From contig JAIDVA010000056.1 in NCBI GenBank assembly GCA_029059925.1, positions 1 to 24,727 of the forward strand: a stretch of DNA of 24,727 nucleotides. Reading direction: 5' to 3'. Numbering within the stretch: the first letter of the stretch is position 1; every line of letters starts with the position of its first letter. This document shows positions 8,786-13,764 of the stretch, in pieces. The stretch is from Eubacterium sp. (GTDB lineage Bacteria > Bacillota > Clostridia > Oscillospirales > Acutalibacteraceae). The notes under the pieces are model-generated. The model did not search any database. It had not been told where the DNA came from and worked only from the letters and a program-made list of their open reading frames with translations. The position numbers and the translations under genes were made by a program.

Positions 8786-9949
8786 ATGACAGAAATTTTT
8801 GAAGAGGATTTTTATGAAGTTGAATTTATGAATCTTGTGGTTGACAAGGCAGATAATTTAAGGGTTGTGGAATGCGACAGTCATTTTACCGATTTCGCAG
8901 GTGTTCACCCATCTAAAATAAAGCAGGGAAAGCTTTTTTTACACGATATTATCAAGCCTGTTTACCGTGAGGAAATCATGAAGGCGCTTTGCAAAAAGAA
9001 TTCGCCTTATGTTTATTTTTCGGCTGAATTTACCGATAAGGATAATAACGATATTTTAGTTCACTGTACGGGTCAGAATTTTGAGGGCTCTACCCTCTGC
9101 CGTCTCACACTTGCCGATATATCCAAATCACGCCAGAAGCAGGAGGCACTCAGGCAAAAAGCAAAGGAAATGAATTACCTTATCGACCTTGTAACAGGCG
9201 GTGTATGCCTTTTCAAGGTTACAGACGATATGCACATTCTTGTGCAGTATCTCAACGAGGGCGGCTGCAAGCTTTTCGGCACATCAAAGAGCCGTTATGT
9301 CAAGCAGGATTACCGTCTTGACGAGCTTATCCACCCTGAGGACAGAAGCCTTGTTTTTCAGGCAATCGGCAGAGCAATGGCAACTGACGAGCCGATAGAT
9401 ATGGAATTCCGTACAATCGTGCATCAGGATGAATACAAGTGGTGCAAGGTCAACGCAGCAATACAGGAATATGAGGATGACAACCCGATTTTCCACGCAA
9501 TGCTGACGGATATAACCAAGGTTAAAGAGGCTGAGGAAAAGGCAGATAAAATGTACGATAATCTTGCAAGAGTGTTTAAAAATCTGCCCGGTGCAATTTT
9601 TTCAACCGATACCGAAAATCCGCTTACATTGCAGATAGTAAGCGAGGATTTTATAAAATTTTTAGGGCATTCACGCACCGTGCTTTTTGATGAGCATGGC
9701 GGACAGCTGACTGATTTTATGCAGGAGCGTGAGATAAAATACGTTACTGCAAATATCCGCAAGCAGCTTGACGACGGCAATCAGGAAATTGTTGTGAGAT
9801 ATTCTATCCGCACAGGCAGCGGAAAATTCCTTGTGGTTGAGGACAGACGAAAGCTTGTCGACCAGGATGACGGAACACAGTCTATGCTGTGCATTTTAAA
9901 AAATGTAACCAAAACATACCGCTCAAAATCAATGAATGGAATTGATTAG
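8786..9949 (+). CDS. PAS-domain protein without an output domain
   Basis: The 387-aa soluble protein appears to hold three PAS-type modules at about residues 12-110, 134-250 and 258-372. The second is the clearest, with the LDELIHPEDRSLVFQAI and MEFRTIVHQDEYKWCKV signatures followed by a LTDITKVKEAEE linker helix, as in PAS-PAC sensors. It ends about 15 residues after the last PAS strand, and no kinase, GGDEF, EAL or HTH domain follows. The stop is directly followed by a terminator, so no fused output lies downstream. The start at 8786 is chosen over 8747 because GAAAGGGGTG sits just before it. Function is unknown; an adaptor that passes its state to a partner, or a remnant of a GGDEF-type receptor, would fit. 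Confidence 0.8.
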   Translation: MTEIFEEDFYEVEFMNLVVDKADNLRVVECDSHFTDFAGVHPSKIKQGKLFLHDIIKPVYREEIMKALCKKNSPYVYFSAEFTDKDNNDILVHCTGQNFEGSTLCRLTLADISKSRQKQEALRQKAKEMNYLIDLVTGGVCLFKVTDDMHILVQYLNEGGCKLFGTSKSRYVKQDYRLDELIHPEDRSLVFQAIGRAMATDEPIDMEFRTIVHQDEYKWCKVNAAIQEYEDDNPIFHAMLTDITKVKEAEEKADKMYDNLARVFKNLPGAIFSTDTENPLTLQIVSEDFIKFLGHSRTVLFDEHGGQLTDFMQEREIKYVTANIRKQLDDGNQEIVVRYSIRTGSGKFLVVEDRRKLVDQDDGTQSMLCILKNVTKTYRSKSMNGID

Positions 9950-9952
9950 TAA

Positions 9953-9984
9953 CAAAAAACTCGGTTCTGTAACCGAGTTCTTTG
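9953..9984. terminator. Bidirectional terminator after the PAS gene
   Basis: A 9-bp perfect stem (9958-9966 with 9971-9979, loop CTGT) extends to 14 bp with one mismatch, flanked by A-rich and T-rich tracts. It lies between the PAS gene and the convergent XRE gene. Confidence 0.8.
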
Positions 9985-10239
9985 TTTTGTGACAACAAGC
10001 GAAGTTATGCGTTTTCATTTACTCCAGCAATAATATAAATTAGGTCACAACCAATATAACTGCATATAGAATCTATTGTTGTGAGCTTTGGCTTTGTTAT
10101 TCCCCGTTCAATCTGACTGATATATCCCACGCTTACATCCATAAACTCAGCTAATTCCTGCTGGGTTATATTTCTTTTCTTTCTTGATGTCTGTATTCTT
10201 TTACCTATCAATTTGTAATCAATACCCACAATTTCTCCT
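9981..10239. repeat. Direct duplication, copy 1 (XRE gene and its 3' flank)
   Basis: This segment matches 10681-10939 at a fixed 700-bp offset. From 10012 to 10228 the two are identical base for base. The single coding difference at 10229 changes the start codon. Five differences lie in 9981-10011, and similarity stops sharply after 10239, just past the ribosome binding site. Confidence 0.95.
10005..10229 (-). CDS. Small XRE-family HTH regulator, copy 1 (GTG start)
   Basis: The 74-aa protein is a single Cro/CI-type HTH domain, with the recognition region SVGYISQIERGITKPKLTT at about residues 33-51 and no effector domain. It begins with GTG, preceded by AGGAGAAATT; the twin at 10705-10929 starts with ATG and differs otherwise only in the last residue (A versus V). 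It is divergent from the XRE gene at 10338, and its promoter is covered by a 26-bp palindrome, as expected for an autorepressor. No phage or conjugation genes adjoin it. Confidence 0.85.
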   Translation of the reverse strand: MGIDYKLIGKRIQTSRKKRNITQQELAEFMDVSVGYISQIERGITKPKLTTIDSICSYIGCDLIYIIAGVNENA

Positions 10240-10264
10240 AATTATGCAAAAATTTTATAACATA

Positions 10265-10290
10265 ACAATAACACAACATTGTGTTATTGT
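10265..10290. promoter_or_regulatory. 26-bp palindromic operator of the first XRE pair
   Basis: Two perfect 12-bp arms (10265-10276 and 10279-10290) flank CA. The palindrome reaches from the minus-strand -10 to the edge of its -35, so a bound dimer would block that promoter. The half-site TTGTGTTAT recurs at 10301-10309, 22 bp further on, where with AACACA (10292-10297) it makes a second, weaker inverted site just before the plus-strand -10. Confidence 0.75.
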
Positions 10291-10293
10291 CAA
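10265..10293 (-). promoter_or_regulatory. Promoter of XRE copy 1
   Basis: On the minus strand a perfect -35 TTGACA (10293-10288) is followed after 17 bp by TATTGT (10270-10265). The expected start near 10258 gives a leader of about 28 nt. Confidence 0.6.
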
Positions 10294-10313
10294 CACATTT
10301 TTGTGTTATAGAG

Positions 10314-10319
10314 TATAAT
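10314..10319 (+). promoter_or_regulatory. -10 element of the divergent XRE gene
   Basis: TATAAT lies 19 nt before the ATG at 10338. The only good -35 (TTGTCA, 10287-10292) is 21 bp away, which is too long for a strong promoter, so this side may be weak or need activation. Confidence 0.45.
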
Positions 10320-10337
10320 CACTACAGAGGTGATTAT

Positions 10338-10571
10338 ATGCAGAAAAAACTTACATATAAATATCAAAGAATAAGAGATTTAAGAGAAGATAAGGGATAT
10401 TTGCAACAGGATATTGCAAATGTTTTAGACTTATATCTTAATACATACAGACGCTATGAAACAGGACAAACAACAATACCTGTGAATTTATTAAAAAAAC
10501 TAAGCAAATTCTATAACGTTTCAATGGATTATCTGACAGAAATTGAAGAAGAGATAAAACATAATCGGTAG
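10338..10571 (+). CDS. Small XRE-family HTH regulator, divergent partner
   Basis: The 77-aa protein is one Cro/CI-type HTH: RIRDLREDKGYLQQDIANVL, then the LYLNTYRRYETGQTTIP recognition region and the closing KFYNVSMDYLTEI helix. The ATG at 10338 follows AGAGGTG at a good distance; the longer frame from 10281 would run through the operator and promoter and is rejected. With the minus-strand gene at 10005-10229 it forms a divergent pair like a phage cI/cro switch, but no lytic or integration genes follow. Confidence 0.8.
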   Translation: MQKKLTYKYQRIRDLREDKGYLQQDIANVLDLYLNTYRRYETGQTTIPVNLLKKLSKFYNVSMDYLTEIEEEIKHNR

Positions 10572-10589
10572 ACACCATAATAAATTAAC

Positions 10590-10613
10590 AGGCGAACAAT
10601 GTTCGCCCCTACG
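10590..10613 (-). repeat. REP-like palindrome
   Basis: GGCGAAC/GTTCGCC arms (10591-10597 with 10601-10607) flank a 3-nt loop. Read on the minus strand it begins GTAGGGGCGAAC, matching the opening of the unit at 4687-4710. Confidence 0.55.
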
Positions 10614-10654
10614 ATTGTTTATCCAACACTTATAATACAAATAACAATTTAAAC

Positions 10655-10683
10655 AAAGAACCCGATTTTTTATCGGGTTCTTT
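10655..10683. terminator. Bidirectional terminator between convergent XRE genes
   Basis: A perfect 12-bp stem (10655-10666 with 10672-10683) has a T5 loop and runs of A and T outside. It parallels the terminator at 9953-9984 in front of the other copy. Confidence 0.85.
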
Positions 10684-10939
10684 ATTTTGTGACAACAAAC
10701 GAAGCTATACATTTTCATTTACTCCAGCAATAATATAAATTAGGTCACAACCAATATAACTGCATATAGAATCTATTGTTGTGAGCTTTGGCTTTGTTAT
10801 TCCCCGTTCAATCTGACTGATATATCCCACGCTTACATCCATAAACTCAGCTAATTCCTGCTGGGTTATATTTCTTTTCTTTCTTGATGTCTGTATTCTT
10901 TTACCTATCAATTTGTAATCAATACCCATAATTTCTCCT
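10681..10939. repeat. Direct duplication, copy 2 (XRE gene and its 3' flank)
   Basis: This is the partner of 9981-10239. The duplicated block includes the whole gene and its ribosome binding site but not the operator and promoter found upstream of copy 1. Confidence 0.95.
10705..10929 (-). CDS. Small XRE-family HTH regulator, copy 2 (ATG start)
   Basis: The protein is identical to the product of 10005-10229 apart from the final residue (V for A), and the start codon is ATG rather than GTG. The gene lies 41 nt downstream of the minus-strand XRE gene at 10971-11189 with no terminator between, so it is probably read from that gene's promoter. It would thus make the same DNA-binding protein under a different operator. 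Confidence 0.85.
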   Translation of the reverse strand: MGIDYKLIGKRIQTSRKKRNITQQELAEFMDVSVGYISQIERGITKPKLTTIDSICSYIGCDLIYIIAGVNENV

Positions 10940-10970
10940 GCTGCTTAATTTTATACAAAAACGCACACAT

Positions 10971-11189
10971 TTATAGTAAAGGCTTATATTCATCTGTAAA
11001 ACCTAACACATAATCGGCTGATACATTATAAAATTCACACAGCTTGATTAAATCTTCAACTTTGTATTGCCTTTTTCCAAGCTCATAGCTTGATATGGAC
11101 GTCTGCCCGACACACAGCACCTCGGCGATTTGCGCCTGTGTTCTATCATTATCAACTCTTAAATCTTTTAATCTCTTTATATAATCCAT
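10971..11189 (-). CDS. Small XRE-family HTH regulator of the second divergent pair
   Basis: The 72-aa protein is a single HTH: IKRLKDLRVDNDRTQAQIAE, the recognition region CVGQTSISSYELGKRQYK, and the FYNVSADYVLGFTDE closing helix typical of Clostridia regulators. The ATG at 11189 is preferred over 11219 because AAGGTGA lies just before it. It has a near-consensus promoter and a palindromic operator upstream and probably leads a two-gene unit with 10705-10929. Confidence 0.85.
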   Translation of the reverse strand: MDYIKRLKDLRVDNDRTQAQIAEVLCVGQTSISSYELGKRQYKVEDLIKLCEFYNVSADYVLGFTDEYKPLL

Positions 11190-11218
11190 TTCATCACCTT
11201 CATTATTTTCACAATTCA

Positions 11219-11247
11219 ATTATATTAGAATTTCTAATAATTATCAA
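11219..11247 (-). promoter_or_regulatory. Promoter of the second minus-strand XRE unit
   Basis: On the minus strand TTGATA (11247-11242) is followed after 17 bp by TATAAT (11224-11219). The expected start near 11212 gives a leader of about 22 nt. Confidence 0.75.
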
Positions 11248-11265
11248 TATAAGAAATTCTAATAT
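11222..11265. promoter_or_regulatory. Inverted-repeat operator of the second XRE pair
   Basis: A perfect 14-bp inverted repeat (11222-11235 with 11252-11265) has a 16-bp spacer, and each arm contains its own small palindrome built on TTAGAA/TTCTAA. One arm overlaps the minus-strand -10; the other lies next to the plus-strand -10 (TATAAT, 11268-11273). A single repressor could therefore control both directions. Confidence 0.7.
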
Positions 11266-11293
11266 TGTATAATGGTGTAAAGAGGGTGAGTTT

Positions 11294-11512
11294 ATGCTAT
11301 ATAAAAAAATAAAAGAATTAAGAGTAGACAGAGATATAACACAATTTGAAATTGCAAAAGCACTCGGTATTTCACAAGGTAACTATTCTTTCATAGAAAA
11401 TGGTGTAGCTAATTTAAAAGCAGATGACTTGGTAAAGATTTGCAGATTTTATAATGTATCAGCAGATTATATACTTGATTTACCGAAAGATTTAGAATAC
11501 CCGAAAAGATAA
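11294..11512 (+). CDS. Small XRE-family HTH regulator, divergent partner
   Basis: The 72-aa protein is a single HTH (IKELRVDRDITQFEIAKALG, then ISQGNYSFIENGVANLK, then FYNVSADYILDL). AGAGGGTGAG precedes the ATG. It is clearly related to the opposing 10971-11189 product, with shared IKxLRVDxDxTQ and FYNVSADYxL segments, so the second pair probably arose from a local duplication. A terminator follows directly. Confidence 0.85.
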   Translation: MLYKKIKELRVDRDITQFEIAKALGISQGNYSFIENGVANLKADDLVKICRFYNVSADYILDLPKDLEYPKR

Positions 11513-11518
11513 ACAAAT

Positions 11519-11541
11519 GGCACCTTCAATACGAAGGTGCC
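11519..11541. terminator. Intrinsic terminator after the last XRE gene
   Basis: A 9-bp perfect stem GGCACCTTC/GAAGGTGCC (11519-11527 with 11533-11541) has a 5-nt loop and a T-rich tail, GTTGTTTTTTG. It lies between convergent genes. Confidence 0.8.
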
Positions 11542-11558
11542 GTTGTTTTTTGTTAAAC

Positions 11559-12137
11559 TTATTTAATTACTGTGCCCATTGTGTTTGGTGCCATGCCTGC
11601 TGCATTTGCCTCGTCTGTATCAATGTGCATTGCAAGTGCATAGGAATCTGAAACTCTTACAACAACATCACCGAAGGTGAGGTTTCTGCCGTTTGAGGTA
11701 GGGATTTCAACTGAAACGATTTCGCCGTTTGTAAGACCCATTTTTTCAGCGTCTGCTGTTGTTGCATGGATATGTCTTTTCGCAGCGATAACGCCCTTTG
11801 TGAGCTCAACCTCGCCTGCAGGACCAACGAGCTTGCAGGTGCCTGAGCCTTCGATATCACCGCTCTCTCTTACAGGAGCAGCAACGCCGATTGAGCGGGC
11901 ATCTGTGAGTGAAAGCTCAACCTGTGTATCCTTTCTGCAAGGACCGAGAATTGAAACTGCAGGGAACTCGCCCTTTGTGCCGATTACCTTAACACGCTCG
12001 TTACAAGCATACTGGCCCGGCTGTGAAAGCTCTTTTTTAACTGTGAGCTCATAGCCCTTGCCGAACAATGTCTCTAAATCCTCCTGTGACACATGAACGT
12101 GTCTTGCTGAAATTTCAACCAAAACCTGATTTTCCAT
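11559..12137 (-). CDS. pduL: Phosphate propanoyltransferase / PduL-type phosphotransacylase
   Basis: The 192-aa protein belongs to the PduL family, which moves acyl groups between CoA and phosphate (propionyl-CoA or acetyl-CoA to the acyl phosphate), unrelated in sequence to Pta. The two metal-binding histidine clusters are present: H13/H15 in ARHVHVS and H122/H124 in KRHIHA, plus H171 in the C-terminal AMHIDTDEA. The ATG at 12137 is chosen because AAGGAG precedes it; the frame extends to 12212 without a good site. The N-terminus enters the fold directly, with no room for a microcompartment targeting peptide, and no shell genes are nearby, so a cytosolic role in acetate or propionate formation is most likely. 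It is monocistronic here. Confidence 0.93.
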   Translation of the reverse strand: MENQVLVEISARHVHVSQEDLETLFGKGYELTVKKELSQPGQYACNERVKVIGTKGEFPAVSILGPCRKDTQVELSLTDARSIGVAAPVRESGDIEGSGTCKLVGPAGEVELTKGVIAAKRHIHATTADAEKMGLTNGEIVSVEIPTSNGRNLTFGDVVVRVSDSYALAMHIDTDEANAAGMAPNTMGTVIK

Positions 12138-12218
12138 AATTAACTCCTTAAATAAAATATAGTAAATTCTTTTCCACAATATTTTATACCTATTTACATT
12201 GTTTTTCAACACTAAATT

Positions 12219-12227
12219 TGATATAAT
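12219..12227 (+). promoter_or_regulatory. Extended -10 promoter of the uracil-DNA glycosylase gene
   Basis: TGATATAAT is a full extended -10 (TATAAT at 12222-12227). The -35 region at 17 bp is poor (TTGTTT, 12199-12204). The leader would be about 44 nt. Confidence 0.5.
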
Positions 12228-12277
12228 TCAAATTAAGATTCAAACAGAAAAAGCAATATGATTTGAGGGTGATGAAA

Positions 12278-12841
12278 ATGACATTGGACGAGCTTGAATT
12301 AAAATGTAAGGAATGCCGCAACTGCGAGCTTTGCGAGGGCAGGACAAACCTTGTTTTCGGCATTGGCAAAAAGGATGCCGACATTATGCTTATCGGCGAA
12401 GGACCGGGCGAAAACGAGGATTTGCAGGGTCAGCCGTTTGTCGGCAGATCAGGCCAGCTGCTTGACAAATTCCTTGAAAGCGTTGACCTTTCACGCAATA
12501 AAAATGTATACATTGCAAATATGGTTAAGTGCAGACCGCCGAAAAACCGCGACCCAAAGCCTGAGGAGCAGGAACAGTGCATCAAATGGCTGAGGGAGCA
12601 GTTCAGAATCATTCAGCCGAAAATTGTTATCTGTGTGGGCAGAATCGCAGCACAGAGACTGATTGGCAAGGATTTTAAGGTAACACAGCAGCACGGCGAA
12701 TTTATCGACAAAAACGGCACACTGTTTATGGGCACATATCACCCTGCCGCAATTCTGCGCAATCCGAACAATAAAGAGGCCGCCTTCGGCGACTGGCTCA
12801 AGGTAAGAGATAAGATTGAAGAATTAGGGATTGAGATATAA
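12278..12841 (+). CDS. Family-4 (iron-sulfur) uracil-DNA glycosylase
   Basis: The 188-aa enzyme removes uracil from DNA in base excision repair. It has the family-4 layout: CxxC (C13, C16) near the N-terminus and C85 and C101 in NMVKCRPP...C, which together hold a 4Fe-4S cluster; the GEGPGENEDLQGQPFVGRSG active-site stretch (40-59); and the HPAAILR motif with H155. The frame opens at a TTG (12263), but GAGGGTGA (12265-12272) is best placed for the ATG at 12278; the ATG at 12272 overlaps that site. It is divergent from pduL with no functional link apparent. Confidence 0.92.
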   Translation: MTLDELELKCKECRNCELCEGRTNLVFGIGKKDADIMLIGEGPGENEDLQGQPFVGRSGQLLDKFLESVDLSRNKNVYIANMVKCRPPKNRDPKPEEQEQCIKWLREQFRIIQPKIVICVGRIAAQRLIGKDFKVTQQHGEFIDKNGTLFMGTYHPAAILRNPNNKEAAFGDWLKVRDKIEELGIEI

Positions 12842-12846
12842 TCAAG

Positions 12847-12935
12847 AATGAAGATGAATAATGAATAGTTAATGGTCTGCGACGCAATTGTAACCGTGTG
12901 CAACACTCCAAATTATTCACTATTCATTTTTCATT
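12847..12935. repeat. Long imperfect inverted repeat (MITE-like or hairpin)
   Basis: A 29-nt left arm (12847-12875) rich in ATGAATA units pairs with a 28-nt right arm (12908-12935) through roughly 22 pairs, around a ~32-nt loop. It fills most of the gap after the glycosylase gene. No T-run follows, so it is a poor terminator. Confidence 0.6.
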
Positions 12936-12951
12936 AGGCAATGAAAAACCT

Positions 12952-13004
12952 TTACCACTTCTTAACTTTTTCTTTGACACGCTTTTGAAATAATGTGATT
13001 TAAT
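12952..13004 (+). promoter_or_regulatory. Promoter and putative response-regulator box of the two-component operon
   Basis: A consensus -35 TTGACA (12974-12979) is followed after 19 bp by TTTAAT (12999-13004) preceded by TGA. The segment 12952-12975 contains TTCTT twice, 11 bp apart (12959 and 12970), which is the half-site spacing used by OmpR-family regulators. The same 24-bp segment recurs with one mismatch at 18359-18382. Confidence 0.6.
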
Positions 13005-13020
13005 GTGTACAACGGATAAA

Positions 13021-13044
13021 GAATTAGAAAAGCCTTTCTAATTC
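13021..13044. promoter_or_regulatory. Perfect inverted repeat in the leader of the response-regulator gene
   Basis: Ten-base arms GAATTAGAAA/TTTCTAATTC flank AGCC. It lies between the promoter and the ribosome binding site (13061-13069), so it could be an operator or an RNA hairpin. Confidence 0.5.
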
Positions 13045-13074
13045 AATGGATTGATTAATTGGGGAGATGAAAAA

Positions 13075-13764
13075 ATGAAAACAGTTTTAGTTTGCGATGA
13101 TGACGATGCCATTCTGGAATCGCTGAGAATTTATCTTGACAATGAGGGCTACAATGTTCTCACGGCAACAAACGGCATTGAAGCACTTGAAAAAATCAAC
13201 AAGAACGAGATTCACTGCATTGTGCTTGACATTATGATGCCGCAGCTTGACGGACTCAAAACCACGCTGAAAATCAGAGAACGTTTTAATTTTCCGATTA
13301 TTCTGCTGTCGGCAAAGAGTGAGGATACGGACAAAATAACAGGTCTGGGCTTTGGCGCTGATGACTATGTAACAAAGCCGTTCAATCCGCTTGAGCTTGT
13401 TGCACGCGTTAAATCACAAATCAGGCGCTATGTCAGCCTCGGCAGTATGGAAATCAAGGCAAGCCAGCTTATCACAGGCGGCGTTGTGCTGGATACCGAC
13501 ACCAAGCAGGTCACTGTTGACGGTGACCCTGTTAAGCTGACACCGATTGAATATAAAATACTTGAGTATCTTATGAGCAATATGGGCAGAGTGCTCTCCT
13601 CGTCACAGATTTATGAGGCAGTATGGAATGAGCCATCCTACGCAAGCGAAAAAACCGTTACCGTTCATATCCGTAATCTCCGTGAAAAAATTGAAATCAA
13701 TCCTAAGGATCCGAAATACTTGAAGGTGGTGTATGGCCTTGGATACAAATGTGAACGAGTTTAA
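13075..13764 (+). CDS. OmpR/PhoB-family DNA-binding response regulator
   Basis: The 229-aa protein has a receiver domain (about 1-118) with the acidic pocket at D8-D10, the phosphorylation site D52 in VLDIMMPQLDG, and K101 in VTKPF. A winged-helix output domain (about 130-229) includes PVKLTPIEYKILEYL and VTVHIRNLREKI. The start at 13075 follows GGGGAGATG; the in-frame start at 13051 has no site. The stop lies 32 nt inside the kinase gene, so the two are translationally coupled partners. Its likely binding site is the 11-bp-spaced repeat at 12952-12975, suggesting autoregulation; this is inferred. Confidence 0.93.
   Translation: MKTVLVCDDDDAILESLRIYLDNEGYNVLTATNGIEALEKINKNEIHCIVLDIMMPQLDGLKTTLKIRERFNFPIILLSAKSEDTDKITGLGFGADDYVTKPFNPLELVARVKSQIRRYVSLGSMEIKASQLITGGVVLDTDTKQVTVDGDPVKLTPIEYKILEYLMSNMGRVLSSSQIYEAVWNEPSYASEKTVTVHIRNLREKIEINPKDPKYLKVVYGLGYKCERV

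Noticed and set aside
10338..10571. Toxin-antitoxin pairs among the small XRE genes
   Set aside because: All five products are HTH proteins; no RelE-, HipA- or HigB-like toxin lies beside any of them.
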